Made by a program: the position numbers and the translations under genes. The notes below the pieces were generated by a model, which ran no database searches, was not told the DNA's origin, and worked only from the letters and a program-made list of their open reading frames with translations. A stretch of DNA of 64,000 nucleotides from Mucilaginibacter hurinus (lineage in GTDB: Bacteria; Bacteroidota; Bacteroidia; Sphingobacteriales; Sphingobacteriaceae): contig NZ_QGDC01000003.1 in the NCBI RefSeq assembly GCF_003324525.1, positions 62,001 to 126,000 on the forward strand, given 5' to 3'. Shown one piece after another: positions 27,898 to 37,169 of the stretch (within the stretch, counting starts at the first letter, position 1; each line of letters begins with the position of its first letter).

Positions 27898-29312
27898 ATG
27901 AAGAAGATCCTCATCATTGATGATGAAGTTAACGTTGCTTTGTTGCTGTCAAAGTTTTTGACACGTAATGGGTTTGATGTAGCTACTGCATCAAACGGCG
28001 CGGCCGGTATGGATTGTTTAAAAAACAATGAATTTAGCCTTGTACTATGTGATTACAGGCTTGATGACACCGACGGACGCGAAATGCTGCGTAATATTAA
28101 GATCAATTACCCTAAAACCGGCGTTATTATTATAACAGGTTACTCGGATATCAAGATGGCTGTAGAGCTCATTAAAATGGGCGCTTACGACTATATAACC
28201 AAACCACTCTACCCGGACGAGATATTAAACACCATTAACAAGGCCATTGAAACCCAGCATGCATTGCTGGAGGAAGAAGAGAACACCTCCATTGTACCTG
28301 AAGCAACCGGCAGCAAAAGCAAAAAGCAGGTAATGGCGGGTGAGTTTGTGGTAGGGGGCAGCCGCGCATCCAAAGAGTTAGTGAGGCAGATTGAGTTGGT
28401 ATCGCCTACAAATTACAGCGTTATTATACTAGGTGAAAGCGGCACCGGTAAAGAGGCTGCTGCCAAAAGCATACATTTAAGCAGTCCGCGCAAAAACAAG
28501 CCTTTTATTGCTATGGACTGCGGCTCGCTAACCAAAGAACTTGCCGCAAGTGAATTTTTGGCCACGAAAAGGGATCATTTACGGGGGCGCTATATACCAA
28601 GATAGGCCACTTTGAAATGGCCAACGGGGGCACCTTATTTTTAGATGAAGTAGGTAATTTATCATACGATATCCAAGCCGCGTTACTACGCACCGTACAG
28701 GAAAGAAAAGTAAAAAGGATAGGCAGTACAAAAGAAATAGACCTTGACGTACGCATCATTGTTGCTACCAATGAAAACTTGCAGGATGGCATACAAAAGG
28801 GCCGCTTTAGGGAAGATTTATACCACCGCTTTAATGAGTTCAGTATTTTTATGCCACCGCTTCGGGAACGCGGCACCGATATTATGCTGCTGGCGGAACA
28901 CTTTTTACGGATGGCCAATGAGGAACTGAGCCGTAATGTAACTGCCTTTTCGCCGGAAGTGGTAGAGTGCTTTATGAACTATCGCTGGCCGGGTAATATA
29001 CGCGAACTTAAAAATATTGTGAGGCGGGCTACTTTGCTTACCGAAGGTGAAGAAGTACAGTTGAAAGCCTTACCTCTGGAAATATCCAATTATAAGATTC
29101 CTGTATTTGACAGCCCGGCAATACCAACTGCTGCGCCCGAAGTAAGAGAGAATAAACATGACCTCAAAAATGCGGCGCTTGAAGCAGAGTACGAAACTAT
29201 TTTAAGGGTATTACGCGAGGTTAACTTTAACAAGACCAAAGCTGCAGAAATTTTAAAAATAGACCGCAAAACGCTTTATAACAAAATGAAAGCAATTAAT
29301 GTAGGCAAGTAA
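27898..29312 (+). pseudogene. sigma-54-dependent NtrC-type response regulator, frameshifted
   Basis: A receiver, AAA+ and Fis-type HTH protein of about 471 residues split by one missing base. The receiver has Asp8/9, phosphoacceptor Asp52 (VLCDYRLDD) and ITKPLYP; Walker A is GESGTGKEAA at 179-188. The frame breaks at the T5 run 28555-28559: one more T restores EFFGHEKGSFTGALYTKIG, including GSFTGA (28572-28589), the loop that touches sigma-54. The second part has LFLDEVGNLS, REDLYHRFNEF, RWPGNIRELKN and a HTH ending KAAEILKIDRKTLYNKMKAI. A dicistronic product cannot work because the loop is lost, so this is a pseudogene or a sequencing error. It is followed 2 bp later by the DHp-like small protein. 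Confidence 0.9.
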
Positions 29313-29314
29313 GT

Positions 29315-29512
29315 ATGAGCGGAGATACCGAACACGACAGCCTGGTAATGTTAAGGCACGACATTAATAACCAATTATCAAATATTCAGCTATGCCTTTC
29401 AGAGCTTAAGCACGAGGAAGGCTGCCAGTCTGAAGACTGTAAATTCTATATCGAAACCATACAAACGGCCTGCAAAAAAATTGAAGCATTACTCCAAAAC
29501 CCTGAGCGGTAA
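29315..29512 (+). CDS. 65-residue DHp-like protein, histidine kinase H-box without ATPase
   Basis: A tiny soluble protein whose main helix reads MLRHDINNQLSNIQLCLSEL, like the phosphoacceptor helix of histidine kinases (H-E/D-x-x-N-x-L). His15 would be the acceptor. A second helix (YIETIQTACKKIEALLQ) completes a possible hairpin dimer of about DHp size. There is no ATPase or receiver. The stop of the regulator and this ATG are 2 bp apart, so translational coupling is likely. It may be a phosphotransfer or buffer partner of the regulator, or simply a helical adaptor; the match is by motif only. Confidence 0.7.
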   Translation: MSGDTEHDSLVMLRHDINNQLSNIQLCLSELKHEEGCQSEDCKFYIETIQTACKKIEALLQNPER

Positions 29513-29596
29513 CTAGTTTCTGGAATTTTATTATTCGTCTATCAAACTTTTTGACATTTTTTTGCTTTAAATGGTAGTCATTTTCAGCTGCCTCAC

Positions 29597-30637
29597 ATGT
29601 CGATTTTTAGTTATAAACAGCGCAATAATATTATACTGGTAAGCATTATTTTACTTGGCTGTTTTTTGGTTTACGCCCTTAGCGGTTTGTTCAGCTCTAT
29701 TTTAGGAGCGGTGGTACTTTACACCGTGTTCAGGGCCCGGTATATGTACCTGGTAGAACAAAAAGGATGGAACGGGCCATTTGTCGCCCTGCTTATTATC
29801 TTTAGTTCGCTCATCGTTATTGTAATCCCCTTCTTATTGTTAAGCTTCATGATTATCAATAAGATAGCTTCGCTTAACAGTAACACATTCCCTATTGAAA
29901 AATGGTTGCAAAAGCTGGATCAATTTGCTGGGTCAAATCTTAACCAGCCGCATTTTGCGGATGATATCACACAAAAGTTCAGCGAGTATGCTACGAATCT
30001 TTTTCCCTCTATTTTAGGCGGTGCTGCTAACATCATCGTGGTGCTGCTGTTTATGTACTTTATTTTGTATTTCATGTTTGTGCAAATGCGATCGTTTGAG
30101 GCCGGCTTGTTAAGGTATGCCCCATTCCGTGAGCAGCATGCGTTAAAATTTGCCGTTGAATTACGGCACTCTACTTATTCAAACGTACTTGGGCAGGGTA
30201 TAGTTTCGGTGGTGCAGGGCGCTCTATTGGCCAACGGCTTTTATCTGGCCGGCATACCCGACCCTATATTTTGGGGTGTAATAGGGACTTTTATCTCGTT
30301 TTTACCAGTAGTTGGTGCGCCTACGCTTACTATACCTGCCAGCATTATACTAATGGCCGACGGCGAAACTTTTAAGGGGATAGCCCTGCTGCTGTACGGT
30401 GTTTTATTTATTGGGAACGTTGATAACGTTTTACGCATGTATATCAATAAGCGTATTGCCAATACACACCCGCTTATATCGGTTATAGGTGTGTTTATAG
30501 GGTTGCCGTTATTTGGAATTCTGGGGCTGGTTTTTGGACCGCTGCTACTGTCCTATTTTTTATTATTGCTTGAAATTTACCAAACCAACCGCATGGCTGC
30601 AGACAGGCTGGAGCGAATACGAACAGGTCCGGAATGA
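29597..30637 (+). CDS. AI-2E-family transporter (PerM/YdiK-like)
   Basis: A 346-residue inner-membrane protein with about eight hydrophobic helices and the family layout: two helices (IILVSIILLGCFLVYALSG), a cytoplasmic or periplasmic helical insert (about 95-150), then helices ending in GVFIGLPLFGILGLVFGPL, the conserved GLPLFG-x2-GxxxGPL signature. The family includes autoinducer-2 exporters (TqsA) and Na/H antiporters; members in Bacteroidota are mostly uncharacterised. It is downstream of the regulator pair by 84 bp in the same direction, possibly read from its own promoter. Confidence 0.87.
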   Translation: MSIFSYKQRNNIILVSIILLGCFLVYALSGLFSSILGAVVLYTVFRARYMYLVEQKGWNGPFVALLIIFSSLIVIVIPFLLLSFMIINKIASLNSNTFPIEKWLQKLDQFAGSNLNQPHFADDITQKFSEYATNLFPSILGGAANIIVVLLFMYFILYFMFVQMRSFEAGLLRYAPFREQHALKFAVELRHSTYSNVLGQGIVSVVQGALLANGFYLAGIPDPIFWGVIGTFISFLPVVGAPTLTIPASIILMADGETFKGIALLLYGVLFIGNVDNVLRMYINKRIANTHPLISVIGVFIGLPLFGILGLVFGPLLLSYFLLLLEIYQTNRMAADRLERIRTGPE

Positions 30638-30790
30638 TAATTTTTTATTTTGCATAACCTGTGATTCTAAATTGTTAAAAACCAGTTAAATAATAAACAA
30701 CTTTAACGCAATTTTGGCAGTACGGATGTTTTTGGCAGGATATTTAAGCTATTTTTTAAAACAATTATTCAACTTAAAAATTAATATGAT

Positions 30791-31057
30791 ATGAATGATA
30801 ACACAAAAGTAGTTGTTGCCTTGCTGGCCGGATTAGCGGCAGGAGCAGCTTTGGGTTTACTGTTCGCGCCCGAAAAAGGAACTGAAACTCGCGATAAGCT
30901 TGCAGATTCTTTAAAAAATCTAGGTGATTCAATTAAAGATACCGCCGCAGCCGAAATAGATAACCTGGTTGGACTTAAAGACCGTGTGGTTGATAGCATC
31001 AAAACCAAAATAAAAGGCGCCGAAGAGGAATACCAGGACGACCTGGAGCACGCATAA
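30791..31057 (+). CDS. YtxH-domain small membrane-anchored protein
   Basis: An 88-residue protein with a glycine-rich N-terminal helix VVVALLAGLAAGAALGLLFA and the motif APEKGTETRDKL that defines YtxH proteins, followed by a charged helical tail (DSIKDTAAAEIDNLVG). It sits at the inner membrane with a cytoplasmic helix; YtxH proteins are stress-induced in firmicutes. It heads a three-gene group with the holin-like and 31462 genes, resembling the E. coli yqjCDEK set. A perfect palindrome at 31081-31099 separates it from the next gene. Confidence 0.85.
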   Translation: MNDNTKVVVALLAGLAAGAALGLLFAPEKGTETRDKLADSLKNLGDSIKDTAAAEIDNLVGLKDRVVDSIKTKIKGAEEEYQDDLEHA

Positions 31058-31080
31058 TAAATTAGTAATTTATATCCCAC

Positions 31081-31099
31081 CCCCGGTTATTAACCGGGG
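31081..31099. repeat. GC-rich hairpin between two genes of the YtxH group
   Basis: CCCCGGTTATTAACCGGGG is an almost perfect inverted repeat (9-bp arms) with no T-run, so it may be an mRNA-processing or attenuation element rather than a terminator. Confidence 0.5.
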
Positions 31100-31113
31100 G
31101 CTCTATTTACCCT

Positions 31114-31455
31114 ATGGAAGAGCAAAAGGAAACTACACAATCAGTAATTGATCAGTTAAAAGAATACGTAGAAACACGTATCACCCTGATAAAGTATAAA
31201 GCGATTGAACAGAGCACATCAGCCGTGGCAAGCGTTATTGTACTATTGGTGATATCTATAGTTGGCTTAATAACTTTCATTTTCCTTAACTTAACACTTG
31301 CGCTATATCTAGCGGAAGTACTGGGTTCATACTGGCAGGGATTTGGCATTGTTACAGCGTTCTATCTTTTGATAGTAATCATTTTGCTTGCAGCTAAGCC
31401 GAGCATTGAAAAACCGATTGTTAACAGCTTTATTAAAAAAATCTTTAAATCATAA
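31114..31455 (+). CDS. phage-holin-family (YqjE-like) membrane protein
   Basis: A 113-residue protein with an amphipathic start (EQKETTQSVIDQLKEYVE) and two hydrophobic helices (SVIVLLVISIVGLITFIF and GIVTAFYLLIVIILLAA), a charged tail at the end. Members of the holin superfamily III / YqjE family in non-phage settings are envelope proteins. It follows YtxH and precedes 31462 with a 6-bp gap; no lysis genes are near, so a phage role is unlikely. Confidence 0.8.
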   Translation: MEEQKETTQSVIDQLKEYVETRITLIKYKAIEQSTSAVASVIVLLVISIVGLITFIFLNLTLALYLAEVLGSYWQGFGIVTAFYLLIVIILLAAKPSIEKPIVNSFIKKIFKS

Positions 31456-31461
31456 CAGCAA

Positions 31462-31890
31462 ATGACAAGCACATATATAAAAAATATCGACGATCTGCGG
31501 ACCGAGATAGCAAGGCTTGAAATTGCTAAGCAGCAGCAGGGGGAGAAACTGAAACTTCGGTTTAATAGCCCGTCGGCTATATTTGGAACTATATCATCTG
31601 CATTTGGGGGGCCATCATCAGTGGGTGGTTTGAAGCAAAATTTTGTTGGTATGATATCAAGGGTTGCATTACCTTTTGTACTTAACAAAACCCTGTTTAA
31701 GAAGTCGAACTTCATCGTTAAGGGACTTGTAGGCCTTGTATCACAAAAAGCAGCCGGATTTATAGACGAAGGCACTGTTACCAATGTGGTAGATAAAGCA
31801 AAAGCACTGTTGGCAAAAATAGGCATCGGTAAAAAGAACCCTGCCCCCGATACAGATCAACGTCTCCCGTATTCTGAAACTTTGAGCTAA
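31462..31890 (+). CDS. hypothetical protein of the YtxH/holin group
   Basis: A 142-residue protein starting with a coiled-coil ([20 protein letters not shown]), then a Gly/Ser/Phe-rich segment ([18 protein letters not shown]) and a helical end with weak hydrophobicity ([20 protein letters not shown]). It has no transmembrane helix certain enough to mark and no enzyme motif. It is the third gene of the YtxH/holin group and its stop overlaps the convergent pdxJ stop by 4 bp. Probably a peripheral envelope protein; function unknown. Confidence 0.75.
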   Translation: MTSTYIKNIDDLRTEIARLEIAKQQQGEKLKLRFNSPSAIFGTISSAFGGPSSVGGLKQNFVGMISRVALPFVLNKTLFKKSNFIVKGLVGLVSQKAAGFIDEGTVTNVVDKAKALLAKIGIGKKNPAPDTDQRLPYSETLS

Positions 31891-32603
31891 TTAAGCTGTT
31901 TCAGGTATTGTTTTATCGTGCTTTCCAAACCATAATACAATGCATCTGATATTAAAGCGTGCCCTATGCTTACCTCAAGTAAGCCGGGCAGATTGGCTCC
32001 AAAAAAAGCAAGGTTCTGCAAATCAAGATCGTGCCCGGCGTTAATTCCGAGTCCGGCGCTGTTGGCAATATTGGCAGTCTCTATGTATGGCGCTATCGCC
32101 AATTCCTTGCCTTTATGGTAATGACGGGCATAGTTTTCAGTATATAATTCTATTCGGTCAGTGCCTGTTGTAGCAGCTGCTTCAACCATTTTAGGCACGG
32201 CGTCAACAAATATTGATACGCGTATGCCTGCTTCTTTAAATTCAGCTATAGCGTCCTTTAAATACTCCTGGTGCACAACTGTGTCCCAGCCATGGTTTGA
32301 TGTAATTTGACCGAGTTCGTCGGGCACCAGCGTTACCTGAGCGGGCTTATTCGCCAGCACCAGGTCTACAAATTTTCTTTCGCGGCTGTTACCCTCAATA
32401 TTAAACTCAGTAGCTAAAACTTCTTTAAGCACCCGCACATCATCATAACGGATATGCCGCTCATCGGGCCGGGGATGAACGGTAATGCCCTGCGCGCCAA
32501 AACGCTCGCAATCAAGTGCAACTTTTATCAGATCGGGGTTGTTCCCGCCCCGTGAGTTACGAAGTGTGGCTATTTTATTGATATTAACAGACAGACGTAC
32601 CAT
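31887..32603 (-). CDS. pdxJ: pyridoxine 5'-phosphate synthase
   Basis: A 238-residue TIM-barrel enzyme of vitamin B6 synthesis that joins 1-deoxyxylulose 5-phosphate with 3-amino-2-oxopropyl phosphate. ATG 32603 ([20 protein letters not shown]) is the family start; the TTG upstream adds 8 residues. Active-site segments include [17 protein letters not shown] (His/Arg), [19 protein letters not shown], a central Glu in [10 protein letters not shown] and [15 protein letters not shown]. It is transcribed alone and converges on the 31462 gene with overlapping stops. PdxJ implies the DXP-dependent route. Confidence 0.95.
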   Translation of the reverse strand: MVRLSVNINKIATLRNSRGGNNPDLIKVALDCERFGAQGITVHPRPDERHIRYDDVRVLKEVLATEFNIEGNSRERKFVDLVLANKPAQVTLVPDELGQITSNHGWDTVVHQEYLKDAIAEFKEAGIRVSIFVDAVPKMVEAAATTGTDRIELYTENYARHYHKGKELAIAPYIETANIANSAGLGINAGHDLDLQNLAFFGANLPGLLEVSIGHALISDALYYGLESTIKQYLKQLN

Positions 32604-32791
32604 AGTTGCAGCAATTATAAGGGGCAAATATCATTAATTACTATTTAAACAGTAGAATGTATTTTTGAGTTTGAGCAAATCATTAAAAACATCTTGCTTT
32701 CACGAAGCAATCTCTGTAACCTTATCCGTAATACTTGTTAAATAGATACCGCGCTCTTACTCAGCAATGACGCGGAGGTGAGTAGTAATAA

Positions 32792-32825
32792 AAAGCGATG
32801 ACAACTTTAAGGTTGTCATCGCTTT
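32792..32825 (-). terminator. terminator of the GH92 operon
   Basis: AAAGCGATGACAAC (32792-32805) pairs perfectly with GTTGTCATCGCTTT (32812-32825); A and T tails on both sides. Confidence 0.8.
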
Positions 32826-32863
32826 AACCAGTGGAGTAAATTAAATCGTATAAATTCTGCGAT

Positions 32864-35572
32864 CTAATTAGCTACCGGCAACCCGGCTACGCCCCATGCC
32901 TTGTTGGGATTAGGACCCAGCCATATTTCTAATTTGCCACCTTTAGCGTATTCGGCATGCGTAAACCAGAATTTGTTTAACGGCTTCCCGTTAAGCATGG
33001 CTTTTTGTATATAAGTATTTTTAGGTGAGTTGTTGTATGCGGTTATCACAAATTCCTTTCCCGGATAATATTTGGGGTCAAGCTTAATAACCACTTTATC
33101 AAACATCGGGCTGGTTATGTCATATACAGGCGTGGTTGCCACATTACCCTGCAGATTAAATAAGCCTATTGACATTAATACGCTTAAAGCACCCATCTGG
33201 CCCTGGTCTTCATCCTGACCGCCGTAGCCGATGTCAGGTGTGGTACCGCCGTAAGCTTTCTCCTGCACTTTGCGCACCCAGTACTGGGTTAACCATGGCT
33301 TACCTGCGTAATTAAACACGTGCGCATCGCTCAAACCCGGCTGATTAGCATAGCTAATATAGCCGTGGCTGTAATCGAACACAAAATCACTCGGCGCGGC
33401 CATTTCAAAAGCATGGTTAAGCTTGCCTGCCAGCACATCGTTGCCACCCATTAATTTAGCCAGGCCAGGTATGTCATGTGATACGCACCATGTTGCCTGC
33501 CAGGCGTTGGATTCTATCCAACCTGCTCCGCTTAAACCGTCAGTATGGGTAAATTTGCCATTCTTATCTTTAGGGAACAACAGCTTTTGCTCAGGATTGT
33601 ACAGGTTTTTCCAGCCTTGTGAGCGTTTCATGAAGAAGTTGTAATCTTCTGTCTTACCTAATTTTTTGGCCATCTGCGCTATCGCAAAATCCTGAAAAAC
33701 TGCCTCGACAGTAATTCCGGCGTTGCCCGGCCACCAGCCTTTTGCAGTATAAAAATCTATACTTGCGCTGTCGCCCAGCATACCGCCGGGCATGGCATTA
33801 CGTTTTACGGCATCAAAAGCGGTATTAATGTCATATTTGGTGAGCAAACCTTTTTGGTAAGTACCTACAATAAGATTGGTAGTAGGGCAACTGGTCATGA
33901 TATATGAGTAGCCACCACCCGCAGGACCCCGCGGTATTTTGTACCCGTTCTCGGCATATTGCAACATGGATGCCGACATTTCGTCCTGCACCTCAGGCCA
34001 CGCCAATCCCCAAAGCACGTTAAGGTTCCATTGGGTAAGCCAGAAAGCATCTGAGTTATACATATTGTACTTTGGCTTGCCATCGGCGCGTTTAGGCAAA
34101 GTTTTTACTTTAAATATATTGTCTGTAAAGTTGCCGTCGCGTTTCCCGGCTGTGTTATCCGGGTAATCACCATTTACGTCGTTATTCATATGGCGACCCA
34201 GCAGCACGTGCCATAGATCAGTATAAAATTTCACCTTTTGCTCAGTAGTGCCGCCACTTACTTGCATACGTCCCAACCACTCATTCCAAATGGCACGGGT
34301 TTCATTACGCACTTTATCAAAATCCCAGGTATTACACTCAACCTCAAGGTTATTTTTGGCGTTAGCGGTGCTGGTATAAGATAAACCTATCTTCATCATC
34401 AACTGATCGCCAGCCTTTACATCATACAGGGCAGCTACGCCTGCGCTGTCGCCTCGTATGCTGCTCAAATCTTCAGAATGCCTGTTGCCGGCCCACCCCT
34501 TTATTGATTTGGCTGCCTTATCAAACCTGATATTAAAGAATATCTTTACATCTTTCGGGCCACCCCAATACCTGTTTATTGAACTGAGAGATCCTTCAAA
34601 TTCTTTATCGCTTATCTTCTTAAGCAATACGTTTGACATGCGGCTGTTTATTACATGGCCATTTAATATGGTCAGCAGTTGCGCTTCCATATCCTGCGTG
34701 TAAGTAAACCTGTAGAAGACGACACGATCGGTAGCCGTAAATTCTGTCCAGGTTTTATGATCGCGCAGGTACACGCGTTGGTAACCCGGCTGTACTATCT
34801 CATCGTCATGGCTGAATTTTGACTTCCACGCTGACACACCTTTCGACGGATTTACGCTTCCGGGGGCCGGCATTACGTCAATACCGGTTATCATCCACTC
34901 GTGTATCTGGTTAAAGCCTAATATCGAATCTTCGTTATAATTGTAAGCGCCACCATTTTGATTTTTGTTTCGTGTATAGGGCGCCGCGCTCGCCAGGCTG
35001 AATGGCCTTGCGCCGGTAATAAAGAATATATCACGACCGCGGTTCGTCTCAATGTATGGATCTACCCACGCTATGTAATCTTTGTATTGCTTCGATGAGG
35101 GGAATACTTCGATTTCAGAGAACCCCAGGTCTTTCCCGTTACCGTCCGAAAATACGAATTTTACCCATTTTACGGTACGCGGACTAAAGTTAACCAGGTT
35201 GGCTGTCCCATCATTAGCCATGCGGTTAACCCAAACTATGCTGCCGTCGCTAAATTCCATTTTCACCGTTGCGGTGTACTCGTCTAGTTCAGGCCTGTCG
35301 TACAGTACAATTTTATTGATGCTTTGTGGCTGCTCCCACTCCAGCTTTAACCATGGGAAACGAATGTATCCCCAATCAGTGGTTACACCTTCGCAAGCCC
35401 ATTGGCCCTTACCCATAACACCAATTATGCCATCGGTAACATTTTGGGGCGCGAATTTAGAATTCAGCGTGCTTGATGCTGTGGCTTTCGCCTGCGGCGC
35501 GATGTTGTCGGCTCCCGCCATTGCGGCGGTACTGGCAAATAGCGATAGCGCTAGTACTAATTTATATTTCAT
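32864..35572 (-). CDS. GH92-family alpha-mannosidase
   Basis: A 902-residue secreted enzyme (signal KLVLALSLFASTAAMAGA). Residues 20-160 form a discoidin-like sugar-binding domain (APQAKATASSTL to KWVKFVFSDGNGKDLGFSEI). The GH92 catalytic domain follows: GGYSYIMTSCPTTNLIVGTY, WIESNAWQATW (general acid Glu region), and GYGGQDEDQGQMGALSVL with the metal/base acidic cluster. GH92 enzymes cut alpha-1,2/1,3-linked mannose of high-mannose glycans with inversion, calcium-dependent. Its start overlaps the O-acetylesterase stop (ATGA). Together with the acetylesterase and DUF4185-like gene it suggests digestion of acetylated mannan or glycoprotein glycans. No SusC/SusD genes are near. Confidence 0.92.
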   Translation of the reverse strand: MKYKLVLALSLFASTAAMAGADNIAPQAKATASSTLNSKFAPQNVTDGIIGVMGKGQWACEGVTTDWGYIRFPWLKLEWEQPQSINKIVLYDRPELDEYTATVKMEFSDGSIVWVNRMANDGTANLVNFSPRTVKWVKFVFSDGNGKDLGFSEIEVFPSSKQYKDYIAWVDPYIETNRGRDIFFITGARPFSLASAAPYTRNKNQNGGAYNYNEDSILGFNQIHEWMITGIDVMPAPGSVNPSKGVSAWKSKFSHDDEIVQPGYQRVYLRDHKTWTEFTATDRVVFYRFTYTQDMEAQLLTILNGHVINSRMSNVLLKKISDKEFEGSLSSINRYWGGPKDVKIFFNIRFDKAAKSIKGWAGNRHSEDLSSIRGDSAGVAALYDVKAGDQLMMKIGLSYTSTANAKNNLEVECNTWDFDKVRNETRAIWNEWLGRMQVSGGTTEQKVKFYTDLWHVLLGRHMNNDVNGDYPDNTAGKRDGNFTDNIFKVKTLPKRADGKPKYNMYNSDAFWLTQWNLNVLWGLAWPEVQDEMSASMLQYAENGYKIPRGPAGGGYSYIMTSCPTTNLIVGTYQKGLLTKYDINTAFDAVKRNAMPGGMLGDSASIDFYTAKGWWPGNAGITVEAVFQDFAIAQMAKKLGKTEDYNFFMKRSQGWKNLYNPEQKLLFPKDKNGKFTHTDGLSGAGWIESNAWQATWCVSHDIPGLAKLMGGNDVLAGKLNHAFEMAAPSDFVFDYSHGYISYANQPGLSDAHVFNYAGKPWLTQYWVRKVQEKAYGGTTPDIGYGGQDEDQGQMGALSVLMSIGLFNLQGNVATTPVYDITSPMFDKVVIKLDPKYYPGKEFVITAYNNSPKNTYIQKAMLNGKPLNKFWFTHAEYAKGGKLEIWLGPNPNKAWGVAGLPVAN

Positions 35573-37146
35573 AACTCCTCGTTTAGTCGTTTATAATCAA
35601 CTTTTATCTTTTCGCCGCTGCCATCATCAGCCCAATCGTCGGTACGGAAAGGCTCGGCCGGCAGGCCTGCTTTATTTTGAAAATTGGTAATAGCTGTATT
35701 TGTAAAGGCGTAGCGCGCCGCTACCGGTACAGCAACCTTGTCTGACGTCAATATCACTTTATCACCTTCAATTACAGCCTTGGCCGGGTGAAACACCTGG
35801 TCGGCACCGGCTATAAAAAATTCACGCGGCGCTTTTTTATCAAACGTCGTCAGTCCGCCATCCAGCGATTTGGAATGGTAGCTAACAATAACTTTGCTAC
35901 CATCTATTTTTACTTTATTTAGTTGCGGCCCCAGGTACTGAATATTAGCCAGCTTATAATTTTTGTTTAAGGCTATACGTGCCAACCGCAGCCCGATAGG
36001 TTTTTTGCGGCGCGGGTGTAAGTTACGCGGCGCATCAGGATCATCTGTGGTGACCACCATTTCGGTATTTTTCAACTTGCGCACATTAGACTGAGCTTCA
36101 CGAAAAACAGCATAATCAAAAGCAGCCGGATCTTCGTTATTCCACCAGTATGATGGTACCTGTACTAAATAAAAAGGTAAATCGCCCTGGCCAAAATCTT
36201 TGCGCCAGCCCTTTATCATAGCAGTAAGCAGGCGGGTATATTTATTTTTATCGTTGCGGTTAAACTCGCCCTGGTACCATATAAAGCCTTTAATACTTAA
36301 GCCGGCAACAGGGGCAATCATAGCATTGTAAAGCAGTGTTGGCCGCGTAACTTTTTCAAAGGAGAATCCACCGTCAATCACTTCCTTTGATTTGGGGCTC
36401 TCATCGTAACTTTTTAAATATTTGTTATATAAAATCGTGTCTGATTCCAACACCTTGCGGCTTGTCCATGCCTGCCCGGTTGACGCCCCTATTGTTGACA
36501 ATACAATGCCTACGGGCAACTTAGTGTTTTTATGTATTTCGCTGGCAAAATAATAAGCCACTGCGCTAAAGCTACCCGCAGTTTCAGGGTTGCACACTAC
36601 CCACTTCCCTTTTACATAATCATAAGGTGTAGCGCCAAAGTTAAGGGTGGTGTAAAAGAACCGGATATTCGGAAAAGTGGCCTTAGGCACTTCGTTTTCC
36701 CAATTTTCGGTCCCGCTATCTTTTTTTTCTTTATCGCCCTTAAGTGCCATTTGCATATTTGATTGTCCGCTGGCCAGCCACACTTCGCCTATTAAAATAT
36801 TAGTAAGCGTAACTGTTTTACCGCCGTTAGTTATAACCAATGTATGCGGTTTAAAATCGCCCGGAACTGCTTTCGGAACTTTTACTGAGGTTTTCCATAC
36901 ACCGCTGCTATCTGCAACTGCCTCGCCCTGCCTGGTGGCCCAGTCGGCTTTTACAGTTACTTTTGTACCGGGCGCAGCTTTACCCCATATAGCATAAGGC
37001 TTATTTTGCTGCACCACCATATTGCTTTGAAACAGGTTGGCGACGGTGAAACCAGTTGTATCAGCGCTTGCGCATTTGGCAAAAAGGTTCCGGCTATTTG
37101 ATTCTCCGGCAAATAAAAGAAAGGCTATAAAAAATTTGATTTTCAT
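35569..37146 (-). CDS. sialate O-acetylesterase-like enzyme (second copy)
   Basis: A 525-residue secreted SASA esterase with a signal peptide (KIKFFIAFLLFAGESNS). LASGQSNMQMAL holds the nucleophile Ser, FIWYQGEFNRNDK the conserved WYQGE, and RNLHPRRKKPIGLRLARI the C-terminal catalytic His in its normal D-x-H-P-like context. It is thus closer to the canonical family than the copy at 5940 (WDQGE, SIHWKAK). It overlaps the GH92 start by 4 bp and follows the DUF4185-like gene by 23 bp. It likely deacetylates the glycan that GH92 then trims. Substrate unknown. Confidence 0.9.
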   Translation of the reverse strand: MKIKFFIAFLLFAGESNSRNLFAKCASADTTGFTVANLFQSNMVVQQNKPYAIWGKAAPGTKVTVKADWATRQGEAVADSSGVWKTSVKVPKAVPGDFKPHTLVITNGGKTVTLTNILIGEVWLASGQSNMQMALKGDKEKKDSGTENWENEVPKATFPNIRFFYTTLNFGATPYDYVKGKWVVCNPETAGSFSAVAYYFASEIHKNTKLPVGIVLSTIGASTGQAWTSRKVLESDTILYNKYLKSYDESPKSKEVIDGGFSFEKVTRPTLLYNAMIAPVAGLSIKGFIWYQGEFNRNDKNKYTRLLTAMIKGWRKDFGQGDLPFYLVQVPSYWWNNEDPAAFDYAVFREAQSNVRKLKNTEMVVTTDDPDAPRNLHPRRKKPIGLRLARIALNKNYKLANIQYLGPQLNKVKIDGSKVIVSYHSKSLDGGLTTFDKKAPREFFIAGADQVFHPAKAVIEGDKVILTSDKVAVPVAARYAFTNTAITNFQNKAGLPAEPFRTDDWADDGSGEKIKVDYKRLNEEL

Positions 37147-37169
37147 GTTTAGATAAGAATGAATAAATA

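Noticed and set aside
31114-31455. Holin-like gene as evidence of a prophage
   Set aside because: No other phage genes nearby; it fits the chromosomal YtxH/YqjE-type envelope group.
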